A stretch of 64,000 nt of DNA from Letharia columbiana (lineage: Eukaryota > Ascomycota > Lecanoromycetes > Lecanorales > Parmeliaceae). The position numbers and the translations under genes are program-made. The stretch lies in assembly GCF_014066305.1 (NCBI RefSeq), contig NW_023501106.1:62001-126000 (forward strand). The letters run 5' to 3'. Position 1 is the stretch's first letter. Each line of letters starts with the position of its first letter. Positions 1-10,903 of this stretch are shown piece after piece. The notes under the pieces are model-generated. The model was not told the origin of the DNA and did not search any database. It worked only from the letters and a program-made list of their open reading frames with translations.

Positions 1-333
1 GAAGCAGCAAGGCTAGAGAAGGACCGAGCAGGTAACAGGTGAGGAACCGATGTCCACAATATCATCATTGATCACTGTTGTTGCATGGCAATGGCGTCCA
101 AGTCTTCCTATCATGACTCTAGTCCAACTCCGACGTTTGTTCCTTTCTCTTTCATGACTCGAGTCTCATTGGCAGCTTTTTTTCTACCTCAGATCTAAAA
201 AAGAATAACACCTTTCCTTACTGCGCGCATCTCCATCTCTGTCATGTGTAGCAACTTTCGAATTCTCCCTCGACGCCATTATCGTCAACGTGAACGATAA
301 TGCTTTTCAAAATCGTAACCATCAACCGTCCAA
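1..333. other. intergenic, no gene seen
   Basis: No reading frame or RNA gene that I can support. It lies downstream of the minus-strand aminotransferase, so it should hold that gene's 3' untranslated region. Confidence 0.5.
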
Positions 334-1680
334 CTATCTTTCATTTACCACAACACCCCATTCGTGATCTTCTCTTCCGTACATGATATTGGTAAGGTAA
401 GTCTTCAAGATCGCCGCATACTTGCCCGTCACACCTTCAGACATCGGTATCTCTAGATCCTTCCCCCGGAAGTGAATACTAGATACCGGCGCAATGAAGA
501 ACTGCAAGCTCGTCAGCACATCAAAATCCTTGTCTATGAGAAAACGGGAGCATACCGCCGTTCCCGCGGCAAATGCTTCCAGTAATCTTCCGTCTTCTGC
601 CGCGTCTTCGACCTCACTCATAGGGTATTTTCTCTCCACAACCTCGAGGTCTCCCCCCAACCGCTCTCTTGCCAACTGGAGAATGCTTCTTCTTGTCACG
701 CCGTCAAGGATGATCTTGTCATCCAACGGGGCTGTTACCAATTGCAGCTTCCCACCAATTCTCCAAACCACGAAGAAATTACTCGCCCCAGCCTCTGTTA
801 CATCACAGTCCTTACCCAACAGCCACAGCACCTGGTCAAAACCCCTCGCTTTGGCTTCTCCTTGGGCAACTAGACTTGGTCCGTAATTGGCCCCCACTTT
901 TGCGTACCCAAATCCTCCAGGCCAGGCGCGTACGGTATCTTCTTTGCTAGCCAAAAGCTTGAGTCCTGGCCTTGCTTTTGAAGACTGTTGTATACTGTTA
1001 CTGCTTGGTCCCGTTGTTCCACTCGGCGTGTCGAAATTTGGGAAGCAGCATGCGATGATGTACAAGAGCGCTTCCTTGGGCTTCTGTACCCCCAACGCTG
1101 CCGCTGTCGCGATCATTGTCGGTCTCAGGTACAGAAAAGTGCCTGGCCGGCTCTTTGGTAACCACTTCTCACCGTCTACTGCAACGAGTGTCTCAATGAG
1201 CTTTTGCAGCTCATCAGGTTCGAAGGCTGGAAGGGATATGCGAGTGGCACTGTTGAGCATACGTCGGGTGTTGCGGTCTGGTCGGAAAAGGCGAAGTTTC
1301 AGGTCGTGACCGCGATAAAACCTCAAACCTTCGAAGCATTCTGTTGCATAGTGAAGGACAGAAGCGGTGGGCATGAGTTGCAACGGTCCGTAAGGTTGGA
1401 TATGAGGAGCCGCCCACCCGCTTGTCGAGGTCCATTGGCAGGTCACCATATGATCTGTGCACACAGACTGTGTCCAGACCTCTGGAGAATCAGGCTCTGG
1501 GACGGCACGAGGACTGAGATTGCGGGTAAAGACGAGCTTAGAAGCGTCTAGCTCGTTGATGACAGGAGTGATATCGCCATTGGGGGTTATCGATGGTGCT
1601 GTCTTAGTGATGGTGTGCTTGATGCCACATTGAGTGAGCTCTGATGAGTTCTGAAAGGGTGCAATGGCGGTTGGGGCCAT
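334..1680 (-). CDS. Branched-chain amino acid aminotransferase (BCAT)
   Basis: PLP-dependent class IV aminotransferase, which interconverts leucine, isoleucine and valine with their 2-oxo acids. Two exons are inferred, 1680-556 and 501-334, giving 430 residues. The family pattern is clear: a tryptophan-containing substrate loop (TSTSGWAAPHIQPYGPL), the lysine of GYAKVGANYGPS that should bind PLP, the TEAGASNFF segment and the C-terminal YGREDHEWGVVV. The ORF can be read through positions 502-555, but that 54-nt stretch starts GTATGC, contains GTGCTGAC, ends TTGCAG and interrupts the conserved GTA-FFIAPV region, so it is called an intron. The start is taken at 1680, just before MAPTAIAPF. The frame stays open to 1776 and a longer N-terminus would add 32 hydrophobic residues. 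That extension is poor in arginine and is not a convincing mitochondrial presequence, so compartment is unresolved. Confidence 0.92.
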   Translation of the reverse strand: MAPTAIAPFQNSSELTQCGIKHTITKTAPSITPNGDITPVINELDASKLVFTRNLSPRAVPEPDSPEVWTQSVCTDHMVTCQWTSTSGWAAPHIQPYGPLQLMPTASVLHYATECFEGLRFYRGHDLKLRLFRPDRNTRRMLNSATRISLPAFEPDELQKLIETLVAVDGEKWLPKSRPGTFLYLRPTMIATAAALGVQKPKEALLYIIACCFPNFDTPSGTTGPSSNSIQQSSKARPGLKLLASKEDTVRAWPGGFGYAKVGANYGPSLVAQGEAKARGFDQVLWLLGKDCDVTEAGASNFFVVWRIGGKLQLVTAPLDDKIILDGVTRRSILQLARERLGGDLEVVERKYPMSEVEDAAEDGRLLEAFAAGTAVCSRFLIDKDFDVLTSLQFFIAPVSSIHFRGKDLEIPMSEGVTGKYAAILKTYLTNIMYGREDHEWGVVVNER

Positions 1681-2340
1681 TTGTACGGCGTCAAAGTACA
1701 AGAATACGAGAGAAGACAAGAAATATGTATGACTTTTGCTCAATCGGACAGAAGGTGGAGCTTGGCAAGCGATCAATTGGGTAAAGCAACGGACAGAGTA
1801 TCAGATAGGTTTGTGTTTTCGAAACAGTAACGTAGATAGGAAGGAGCTGTAGGGTTTTATATACACTTGCTGGGCCAAGAGATTGATACCGTCCCTAGAG
1901 TACTACATTCCCAACGCCGGAGCATTCGAGGGATCGCATAAAGAAAGTCTTGTTAAGCGGGATGATAAGAACTGATTCAACAACAATCAAGGGCTCCTTT
2001 TCGCCTTACAGCGGCTGTCCGTGGGGCCGATATCGCATTTTTGCTTTGGATTTCATGCTGCAGTCTTGCTCAAAATGACGCTGCAAGGTTGAACAGCCCG
2101 ACAGAAGCCGGACACCCTTATTCTGTGTGATGGCTAAGGTTTAAAACTATCTCGACCGAAAAGCCATAGGTGAAAACCCTAGGCTTTGTGCTGCGATAAG
2201 AAGCCCGATTGAGGTCTGTAGCCGCTCTTAACCGACATTGAGAACGAAAATTAACTGTAGCTCCGCCTCAGACCGAGTCAAGAAGCCATATCTCTTGTAC
2301 ATCACGATATGGACTGGGGTCACTGAAAATCACACCCTTA
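1681..2340. other. intergenic upstream of BCAT gene
   Basis: Upstream region of the minus-strand aminotransferase and downstream of the next minus-strand gene. No ORF with coding character. Presumed promoter and 5' leader; no specific operator was recognised. Confidence 0.45.
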
Positions 2341-3259
2341 CTACTCGTCATCCCTCAGCATGGCCAGAAAGGATTCCTCGTACTTCTTCTGCTTGAGCTC
2401 CAGCTTCTAGTGAAGAGGAATTTGGTTAGCATGCGAAAGTACGATGAAGACAGCCACGGGTTACATGCCTTGTCGCTCTCCGTCATTGCCTCCATCGCCT
2501 CCTGTCCAGCTTTCTCAATCTGCTCCATGAATACCTTCCTCTCAGCCTCGATCTCTTCCATCATCTCTCGCTGCTCGGCGTCAACAAAGCTGTTCGGATC
2601 GAAATTACCCGCCAGGAGATTGTCAAGTCCATCAGGACCGATTATCAGCGAAGCGAAGTGACGAAACTCGGCCTGCACCTCGGTCCATTCGTCGAATTGG
2701 CGCTCAAATTCCTTCTCCTCGGCCTCTATAGTCTTCCGACATTTCTTCATGCGAACGCCGAGCATAGTCTTGCCGGATTGCTTGCCGTCCGTAGAGGTCC
2801 ACTCGAGCTCTTGCTCCTCGAGAGGATCCGCAATCGCATCGCTGACCTTGATGGCATCTTGCTCTCTCTGATCGAAAAAATCGTAGGAGTCCACCAGGCG
2901 TTGCGAGAGGGCGAGATAGGTGGCGTCGAGGATAGCAGTAGCTTTCTCTTCAACAGTCTCACGCGACTGCTCAATGCTGCCTGTCGCATCTTGATTTTAG
3001 AGTGGAGAAAGAGACATTGAATTCAACGGATCTTACCTGCGAATTCAGCGGCCAGAGGGTGTTCTGAGATGTGCTTTGCTATGTGCTTGGGCTTGTACCC
3101 CTTGTTGCTCTTCGAGAATTTGGCAGGTTTCTCAATGGCATCCTTCATATGGTGGGACTTCTCCTCACGTCGAGCCTCGTTCTTGGTTTTCTTGAACATT
3201 GCATTCGTTGCGACGGAATTTTTGGCGTGAGCCTTGACGTTGGGTTTGGTCTTTGCCAT
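2341..3259 (-). CDS. Conserved fungal protein of unknown function, basic N-terminus and coiled coil
   Basis: I do not recognise this family. Three exons are inferred: 3259-3037, 2980-2469 and 2406-2341, together 266 residues. Intron 1 (2981-3036) is GTAAGA...GACAG. Intron 2 (2407-2468) needs a GC donor (AAG|GCATGT...CACTAG) to keep frame into the last 21 residues, which end AMLRDDE. The first 75 residues are strongly basic (MAKTKPNVKAHAKNS...), the sort of composition seen in nuclear or nucleolar proteins. The middle is acidic and helical with many Glu/Lys, including MMEEIEAERKVFMEQIEKAG, and is likely coiled coil. No catalytic motif was seen. Function is unassigned; a chromatin or ribosome-biogenesis role would be a guess from composition only. 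Confidence 0.75.
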
Positions 3260-3738
3260 GTTGAGTGAAGGGTTGAGGATGTGTTGTTAGGTGTAGTAAT
3301 TGTTGAAGTAGACAGTTAACTATGAGAACAAGCCGGTTGAGTAGAGGAAGAAAGTCAAGTTGGTTGTAGAAAAATTTCTGCTTGTGCATGGAAGAAAGTA
3401 GAAGTCGGTGGCAAAAGAACCAGCCTCCTTTTCCATCAAAGTCAACAATGCGAATGTATCCCAGCTCAGCCCTCCAGGTCTGCAGAACGATAGATGAACA
3501 ACCCTTGCCGAACGGCTTTGTTTTACTCTCTTTATGAAACCAGAAATTAGTATTGTGGGATAGGGTCTTAATCTCGGTCTTCGATCGTAGGAAGCCAATT
3601 TCTGTTGAGTTGTGCATGATGAACATAATCAAACTACGGCGAACCTAGCAACATTTCAATGACGCTGAACTCGTCAGGTATTCATTCGCAACAGAGGCGC
3701 CTTGCTTTGTTCTCCAGAAAAATTGTACAGCTATCAGC
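3260..3738. other. intergenic, no gene seen
   Basis: Lies between the start of the unknown minus-strand gene and the stop of GRX5. Short frames here have no recognisable coding signal. It probably contains the promoter of the 3259 gene and the GRX5 3' untranslated region. Confidence 0.4.
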
Positions 3739-4346
3739 TCACGATTGTGCAGGTGCCTCTGGAGGTGCTTCCGAAGGGGATTCTGCAGGAACAAGAACTC
3801 CCTTCTCCTCCAACACCCTGGAAAGCTCTCCGTTCTGATGCATCGACATTAATATGTCACACCCCCCAACAAATTCTTTGCCCACGTAAAGTTGTGGTAT
3901 CGTAGGCCAGTCCGAGTATTCTTTCAAACCTGACCGGAAACATGAGCACGTACTGGACGAATCTCGCAGACAAAAGGGGCTCGTGCCTTGCCTGAGCTCC
4001 TCATCTTCTAGCACATTGAACGCTGAGAACTTGTTCGGATCCACACCTTGCAATCCAAGAATCTGTATGCTTGCTCTTGAGAATCCACATTGTGGTGTCT
4101 CTGGCGTACCCTTCATGAACAGTACGACAGGCTTCGAGGCCACGGCTTGGTCTATTGCCGCTCTTGTTTCTGTAGACAGAAGTCGTAGTTGTGAAGGTGT
4201 GAGGCGCGTGAGATGAGGTTTGGAGAGATTAGCGGCGATTGGTCGCGAAGGCCGCGATGCATGGCGGAATCCCTGGAATATTCAGCATATTGACCATTAA
4301 TGCACAACACCAATCTCACCTGCGAAAGTATTGTCCTGCAAATCAT
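3739..4346 (-). CDS. GRX5: Mitochondrial monothiol glutaredoxin (Grx5 type)
   Basis: Class II CGFS glutaredoxin that passes [2Fe-2S] clusters from the mitochondrial scaffold to client proteins. Three exons are inferred: 4346-4320, 4272-3987 and 3929-3739, giving 167 residues. Exon 1 is only nine codons (MICRTILSQ). With exon 2 it supplies an Arg/Ser-rich, acid-free presequence through about residue 43, as expected for mitochondrial import. The CGFS active site falls at residues 71-74, inside [13 protein letters not shown], followed by the glutathione-binding WPTIPQLY and GGCDI segments. Intron 2 (3930-3986, 57 nt) has no stop and would insert 19 Cys/Ser-rich residues into the conserved ELRQ-GLKEY junction. 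Removing it requires a GC-AG intron (CAAG|GCACGA...GTCAG|G). The C-terminal tail is Pro/Ala/Glu-rich. Family assignment is firm; the GC donor is inferred from conservation. Confidence 0.93.
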
Positions 4347-4585
4347 CTTGGGGTTGTGGAAAATTAAAACGAAGTTGGAAAGGGCGAACTCGATATCTAC
4401 TTCGTGAGCCGGTGCCGATGACGCAATTTCAAGATCGACCATGCGACGGACCCCCTGATCATCCACTTTCTGGATTCTAGTTCCTCTTTCTACAGGCTTA
4501 CTGTGTTGTGGGAGATTGCACATATTAGTCTTCATCGCCTGGACCATAGAAGGTATGATTGCACTTAATTGTATATGAAGCCACC

Positions 4586-5328
4586 ATGACCTCTACTAAT
4601 CCTCGCCCATTGCCAGGGCAACCATCCAGCATTTCAAATCCCTTCGTGGCATCTGAGCATGCTGGTGACGACAAGAGACACCTTCTCCTAGCCTCCAGCG
4701 GTAGCGTTGTGACTATCAAGCTTCCCAACATTTTGAAGGAGCTGTCCCGTTACAATGAACTTTCTATTCGAATTGCCTTGACAAAAGCCGCTGAAAAATT
4801 ATTCGCAGGCCAAAGCGCCGAGCAGCCTTTATTTACATCTCTCTACAGTGGCAAGAATGTTGACGGGATATACCGTGATGAGGATGAACGGGACAAGCCA
4901 TGGGTGAGAGGGAGGGGGGTAGGGGTATTCTTCACATTGAGCTACGACGTTGGGCAGATATTCTCGTGATTGCTCCTTTGTCGCCAAACTCAATGGCTAA
5001 AACGACTGCCGGCCTAGCGGACAGCTTGCTACTCTCTGTGGTACGGGTCTGGGACACTACTGGAGAGGTTGAAGGCAGTAGGAAGAAACGCATCGTTCTG
5101 GCAGCAATGAACACAGCGATGTGGAGGCATCCCGTTACGAGAAAGTAAATTCAGGTGCTGGAAAAGGACTGGGACGTTGACAAAGAGCATGATGGATGGA
5201 TCGAACTATTGAGAACTGTGGAGAAGACTTTGGCTTGTGGAGACGCAGGAGACGGCGCAATGCGGGAGTGGAGCGAAATTGTATCAGTCACTGAAGAGCG
5301 GCTGAATCTCAAAGACAAAGACATATGA
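4586..5328 (+). pseudogene. Broken phosphopantothenoylcysteine decarboxylase (HAL3/PPCDC family) copy
   Basis: PPCDC is a flavoprotein that decarboxylates 4'-phosphopantothenoylcysteine in coenzyme A synthesis. The start sits in a good context (CCACCATGA). Recognisable blocks are HLLLASSGSVVTIKLPNIL, DEDERDKPW, HIELRRWADILVIAPLSPN, DSLLLSVVRVWDTTGE, NTAMWRHPVT, and ACGDAGDGAMREW with the expected Cys-Gly-Asp. Two lesions break it. The reading frame shifts inside a G-rich run at about 4909-4931, between KPW and HIEL. An in-frame TAA at 5146-5148 follows HPVTRK where the family usually has glutamine, consistent with a CAA-to-TAA change. The proline of the conserved P-x-M-N motif is also replaced (LAAMN). 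No intron of workable length removes either lesion. PPCDC is normally essential, so an intact copy probably lies elsewhere; a sequencing error remains possible for the frameshift. Confidence 0.8.
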
Positions 5329-5516
5329 ACAACTTGAAAATTTTCGAACCTAAGACCTGCGCGCTGTCCGCAGCCTGGATGCCCAAAATCACTTGCGCTA
5401 TGAGAAACTCCTTCCAGATATCCCTTTTGCCTGGTTGAAACGGCTTCTTACCATGCAAGATGCACTCGTCACTCAATTGTCGACTTTCAAACCCTACTGC
5501 CGTCTCTTTCGACCGC

Positions 5517-6641
5517 CTATGGAAGCGCCATACCAAGCAAGAAAGCGGGTTCGTTGATGTTATGATGCTGATAGCTGTTATATGTCAATACGAGGACTAC
5601 GTCTTGAGGACGGTAATTAGAGAATACCTGAGAATCCCGATGCCGCCAGGCTCGAGCATCGCCGATAATGGAAAATCTATGGGGTAGTTGAGCCATCTTC
5701 TAACAAAGCTTCTCAGATTATGTCCATGAGCGACCTTGAAAATTAGATCAATGAATACAAGGAAGTCCAATTTCAACTGCTTACGAGGAGAACATCGCAA
5801 GCGTTCTCGCCGTGCATATTTGGCTTGTGAATCTCGCGTATCCGTTCGATTATGCTGTCTAACCTCTCTACTACTTGTTCAGGGGACCTATATATAGCAT
5901 TCATCAACAACGGCCCCTTTTAAGGCATGGTAGACAACGTACTCTCCTCCTTCACATCCGTCTCTGAAGTGGTCCCAGTCCTTACCGTTCAAGCCTCGCT
6001 TCTCTCTCAATTCTCTTATTTCCTTCGTGTTCAAGCCTTCATAGTCTCCATAATTCCATTCGGACAGTTCTGGCGAGACAGTAGCTTTAGATTTGAGCAA
6101 ATTTTGTCGCGTGGCAGGCGCAAACATCAGCTCGTATGTCTTACGGGCCCTTTGCATCGGGCTTATGAGGATCAATGACAGCTTTGCTGGATCAATCAAC
6201 TTGCCTTTTAGATTCCGGAGTCAGCATTCCTTCTCTATATTGATATTCGAGTGGTGAAATGTGCCAGTGGAGTACAAATACTCTCAAAAATGTCATCAAT
6301 GTCTTATAACTCACATAAACGCGGGAGTGGAGGGGGTCAGGGGGAACGCTCCGAAAAGTGGACTTGCCAGGACCAATCAGCTGGTGCGCTGATCTTGAAA
6401 CTTGAGCTTCGCCAGCGGTAGTAAGAGGTAGGTCAGTGGTACCAGTCCATCTGCAGTTGATTGTCAAGGATTGTCACCGCTTCGCGCAAAAATGGGTAAG
6501 ATTGCTTACCTCCCGTTCATGCTCCACTCAGTCTGACCTATAATGTGTTAGCATGGGACATGACGATAGAAACATAGAAATAGGCAAACCATGACGAGCA
6601 AGGAATACGCGAGGTGTGCCAGCATCTTTGTCGGCGGCCAT
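5517..6641 (-). CDS. SHB17: Histidine phosphatase, sedoheptulose-1,7-bisphosphatase (SHB17) like
   Basis: Phosphoglycerate-mutase-fold phosphatase. In yeast the orthologue dephosphorylates sedoheptulose 1,7-bisphosphate to feed ribose synthesis. Seven exons are inferred: 6641-6590, 6537-6510, 6450-6368, 6204-5943, 5887-5785, 5734-5628 and 5574-5517, giving 230 residues. The phosphohistidine motif ARHG (His17) is followed by QTEWSMNGR and TGTTDLPLT, then SEWNYGDYEG and VAHGH (second catalytic His at about 179), with LEPGGIGILSY near the end. Intron 3 (6205-6367, 163 nt) uses a consensus GC donor, G|GCAAGT...AAAAG, which restores the expected GPGKLIDPAKL. All other introns are 50-59 nt GT-AG. 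It is tail-to-tail with the PPCDC pseudogene. Substrate is inferred from the family; other sugar-phosphate substrates cannot be excluded. Confidence 0.9.
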
Positions 6642-7000
6642 TGAATGTGAAAGTTCGATGCCCCAATGTTGACGAGGGAGCGGGGTATAATCAGTTCAAA
6701 AACAGCTGCGAGTCAAAACTATAACTCTCTCTCCAATTGATTTTGTCAAGACTGAGGTAACACCTGAGATTCTCGGGTCAAAGAAGCACCTCGGAAAACG
6801 TCATTGGATCCGCTCAAACGCTCTACGATACGAAAAATTTGTTGAATTGACAGCACTGGGCATGGAGAATGGTAACGTAGTGCTTCAAACCGGTACCAAT
6901 GGCTAATGTTGAAGATCACCAACGAGTTGTGGGATTGTGAACAAGAAGCTAAAACCCCAGACTACTCTTTCCCAACTCCGGTCAACAATGCAAAACCCGC
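6642..7000. other. intergenic between NEM1 3' end and SHB17-like start
   Basis: No gene seen. It should contain the promoter of the SHB17-like gene and the NEM1 3' untranslated region. Confidence 0.4.
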
Positions 7001-8669
7001 TCAACGTGAGGCCTCCGCTTCGCCTCTTCGCAATGCCAGAAGAGCACGGACATCAGTGACATATTGCAGAGCCTCTAAAACCGGAATAAGGTGTAAAAGG
7101 TCGTTATCGGTGGGATCGTTAATCCAACCCTCGATGGGTATTGCGTTGTCTATGATAAATCAGTCAGATACCATGGTTTAGGTCTTTGGTAACATTTTTA
7201 CCTTCATGGAATATGTAGCTCAAAGGGCTATTGTCAAGTATCATGACCTTGCTCAGGTCTGGTTCCACTGAGCTAAGGTCCTTGATATATGCCCCATTCC
7301 TGAACGTACAATGCTGGCGGTAGTACCGCGCCGAAAAATATTTCCGCTCTTGCTCAAGCCAATCGATAACGGGATCTGCGTATTCTTGGACCGAAGCCGT
7401 AAAGACAACAAGATTATACCATTTACAAACGTGTCGGAGAAAATCGTCACAGTGTGGGCGCTTATGTACGTAATAGAGAATAGGATGTTGGGGTCCAAGA
7501 GTAGCTCCCCCATAGCCGACGGTCGTATTTAGCTTGACCTCTACCATGTGGCCGCTGCTCATTCTGCCCCCTTTTGCCAGGCTGTGGATCAGTGTCTCAT
7601 CTAAGTCTATTACCAATGTCTTCTGCGTGAGTCTAGTGGAAGTTTGTGAGGATATTTGGTTTGAATAGGAAGGTTGCCGCCTAGGAATGAGAGGTCGCGG
7701 TGGAGCAGGAGCGCGAGGATACTTGGTAAGTTTCAGAGATGATGCAGGTGATGTTGGCGACTTTATGTTCGCTACTGTAAGCGTAGGTTGTTGACTGCGG
7801 CCAGTAACACCGGCCCCATGCCCAACATCCCCTCTCTCTTTTTTCTGCTTCCGCCGTCGAGTCGTGTCTTCATTGTACAGCTTTATGCGAATGGATCTCC
7901 TCGCCTGCGGTACATCATCCGATGAAGATGACGTGTTGAGCCTTGGTCTATTCTCCCGAGGCGTATCAAGAATGACGAGCTTTTCTCCGACCTCAGCTTC
8001 GGATTCTGAGGTTGCTGGAGAGATGCAGTCGGCCTCTTTGGGCTTGAGCCCGAGCTCTTTCACCGACGTTTTCCGGCGCAGATTCTTGTGATCTGAGCTT
8101 GAAGAGAATGCAGCAGCTGGAGCATCTGAAGATCCCGAGAGTCCAACAGCCTGTGCTGTAGATTTCCTTCCGTTACGCTTCGGCAGAGCGCGGCTTAACT
8201 TGCGTACCGGCAGTAACGGAGAGAACCTGCCCTTCTCGTCGTAAAAGCCTGTAACAATGTAGAGGCCGGGCGAGACTAATGTAGAAAGCACCCATTTCAA
8301 AGACTCGGTCAGAGCATGTACCAGTCTTTTTGCTGCCAAACGGAGTTGGCTGTATCTTGGACCAGGTTTCGAAGAACTTTCGGGTTCCATGGCCCCGGCG
8401 AGCAGCGGAGTATCCTCGCTCATCTCGTCTGGCGTCGTCTCAACGCCCGTGTCTTCTTCGGCATCTGCGCTGCTAGGGCCCGCCTCCTTCTCCTCGACCG
8501 TATCTGTGACGCCTCCTTTGACATGCTGACTGGCACTTCGCTTCGATTTGTTGTCCGTATTTCCTTCTCTCAAATTACTGTCACTGTAGGACCGGGGTCT
8601 GCGGGTCGTAGGCGTTTGAGGCGGGGTTGGACCGATGACGCGAGCGGACAAGATGTTCAAAGAGTTCAT
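7001..8669 (-). CDS. NEM1: Nem1-type protein phosphatase, FCP1/NIF domain
   Basis: Catalytic subunit of the Nem1-Spo7 complex at the nuclear/ER membrane, which dephosphorylates and activates the lipin Pah1 and so steers phosphatidate toward storage lipid. Two exons, 8669-7202 and 7149-7001, give 538 residues; the 52-nt intron 7150-7201 is GTAAAA...CATAG. The start MNSLNILSARV and the Pro/Thr stretch after it look like fungal Nem1. A hydrophobic stretch follows ESLKWVLSTLVSPGLYIVTG at about residues 120-140 and probably anchors the protein. The phosphatase domain begins near residue 350 with the DxDxT signature VIDLDETLIHS, then VYTAS-like VVFTASVQEYADPV, then VMILDNSP. The second exon supplies the typical IEGWINDPTDNDLLHLIPVL end. 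Confidence 0.93.
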
Positions 8670-9331
8670 CGTCCGAGAGGAGCCATCGAACTGCTACAGG
8701 AAGGGCACTGGTGTTCTGAATGTAGCCAGTCAATTTTAATGCCCCAGAAAGGCAGTCTTTAAGTAGATGCGCAGCCCGAATGGAGCTGTTGTTTAGGCCC
8801 CCCAGCTTGCGGGCTCGAAGTTGGGGCTTTGTCACTCGCTGAGTGTCAGTGGCGACAGTTCCCAGATGGCGTGCGCAATCCAACGGTTGCGATATTTGTG
8901 ATTTCCAGTCTGACAGAGTCAATGCCTTGCTAGAGACCCAGGGGCTTCTTTGGTGTGGGGCGGCGGGGGTAAACAATGTATTGGAGAGGATCGGAGGTTG
9001 GGAAAACAAATGATCCCGAACCGTTTGATAGCTTCATCTTACAGTAACTGTAGATGACTACTAAATACGACCATTGACCCTCAAATCTTTCACGCACTTT
9101 CAGAGTGTCCATTCAACGTAGTCTTGAGATGCAAAACCATCCGAAACAAGAACTGAAGTGCCTATCCCTCCACCGAACGTCCACCAGCTTACAACCGCCG
9201 TTCTGGCACCCAATCAACGCCCAACCACAGCCAATTAAGCCAATACATATGCAGCGGCTTCTTATCAACTGCTCTTTGTCTCTAGAATACTGACCCAAAT
9301 TCTTTGCAAACTTGGCGACACCGCTATCATC
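8670..9331. promoter_or_regulatory. divergent intergenic region between NEM1 and GCD7
   Basis: The two genes are transcribed away from each other here, so this 662-bp interval should hold both promoters and leaders. The short frames in it show no domain or codon signal. No specific factor site is claimed. Confidence 0.45.
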
Positions 9332-10903
9332 ATGCCTTCTTCAGCAGGCGTTCTGACCCCGGCTCTCACAACCTTCTCCAGATCCGTTAGGAACAGAGGT
9401 ACTCCAATCGAGTCCTCTATAGAGAACCTGATCTCGTAAGAACTCGAAGTTGTGGCAATACCATAAATTGATGCTGACCAAAACAGCCTTCTAAAAAGAC
9501 GTCAAATTCGCGATTCAAAACCCTGTGCAATGGCTACCGCTTACCTCTTGCGCCGGGTAGTGGAGACATTCAAGATCGCAGATGTCTCGGGACTCATTGA
9601 ACGGGTGCACCAAGTCGGAGAACGATTATTAGCTGCGCAGCCGAGGGAGATGGCCATTGGGAACATAGTACGCCGTGTTCTGGGTGTCATCCGAGAAGAG
9701 GCAGAAGAGGATCGAGACGGGGAGACCAGTGGCTACAGCGATGCGGACACAGACAGTCGGCCTCATTCCGCGGGAGAGAATGGTTCAAGACTCCCTGAAG
9801 CACCTGGGGCCGTCTCGCGGGCTCTCTTGTCAAGTCCATTGCCGCGAGGTGCTAGTGACCAACCTTCGCTCGAACCTCATGAAGACGGAGCACTCCAACG
9901 CCTTCCAGTTCTAACAGCGCATGCTTCATATGCAAGTACGAATACTGGTCCCGTGGTGACGTCTATGTTCAGCTTGCTATCTCACCCTAGATCGAATGTA
10001 GCATTACCCACTGCTACTCCTGGCTCGCAGTCCCCTGGAAGCCATCCACCACTTTCGAACACGGCCCTTGCAAATCTTACTGCTGCCAAAGATCTCAGGG
10101 CAGAAATCGTTGAAGGAATACAGGAAATACTTGAGGAATTGAATCAAGCGGATGACCAGATAGCTGGCTACTGTCTAGAGCACATCCATTCTAACGAGGT
10201 CATTCTCACTCACACATCCTCAATCACCGTTCAAAAATTTCTCCTCAAGGCAGCCGCTAAACGAAAATTTACTGTGATCCACGCCGAAACCTTTCCCAAC
10301 GACCACGAATCTACGCATGCCACAGTCATTGGCAAAGCTAAAGGGGAGTCGGATGACGAATTGAGACCAGAGTCATTCCAGAAATCGCTGACTGCAGCCG
10401 GCATCACAGTAATCCTAATTCCCGACTCAGCTGTGTTTGCCTTGATGTCGCGCGTCAACAAAGTGATCCTCGACACTCATATTGTACTCGCAAACGGGGG
10501 TTTGGTAGCAGCCGCAGGGGCAAAGGTCGTTGCCAAAGCTGCGAGTATGCATCGGACGCCTGTTATCGTGCTTAGTGGGGTTTACAAGCTTAGCCCAGTC
10601 TATCCTTTTGATATTGATTCGTTGATGGAAAACGGAGATCCAGCCGGAGTGATCGGATATGGAGATGGAGACATGGTGAACAAGGTCGAGTTTGAAAACC
10701 CCCTGTTCGATCATATCCCTCCGGAATTGGTAGATCTCTACATCACGAACCTGTGAGTACATCCGCATCGAACATCGGCAAGATTGAATCCACTGACACT
10801 ATATCCTAGGGGTGGACATGCTCCTACTTATCTCTATCGCATAATTGCAGATCACTACAGAGCTGAGGATACAGAGCTTGATAAATTCAATGCATATCAA
10901 TGA
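9332..10903 (+). CDS. GCD7: Translation initiation factor eIF2B subunit beta
   Basis: Regulatory subunit of the eIF2B guanine-nucleotide exchange factor that recycles eIF2-GDP and senses eIF2 alpha phosphorylation. Three exons are inferred: 9332-9435, 9487-10752 and 10810-10903, giving 487 residues. The start MPSSAGVLTPALTTF is followed by helical segments, then a low-complexity insert at about residues 100-200, then the Rossmann-like half with HIHSNEVILTHTSS, TVIHAETFPN, VILIPDSAVFALMSRVNKV and ANGGLVAAAGAKVVA. The last exon restores NLGGHAPTYLYRIIADHY. Introns are 51 and 57 nt GT-AG. Confidence 0.95.

Noticed and set aside
3739..4143. GRX5 as a single uninterrupted 134-residue frame starting at a GTG codon
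   Set aside because: It lacks the presequence and keeps 19 residues in a conserved core; the three-exon model fixes both.
4900..5148. Explaining the PPCDC breaks with introns
   Set aside because: Candidate introns would be 10-38 nt or would remove the conserved HIELRRW block.
6192..6467. GT donor at TTTAT|GTGAGT for SHB17-like intron 3
   Set aside because: It is in frame but adds about 15 residues before a repeated LID-type segment; the GC donor restores the exact family sequence, so it is preferred. RNA data could still overturn this.
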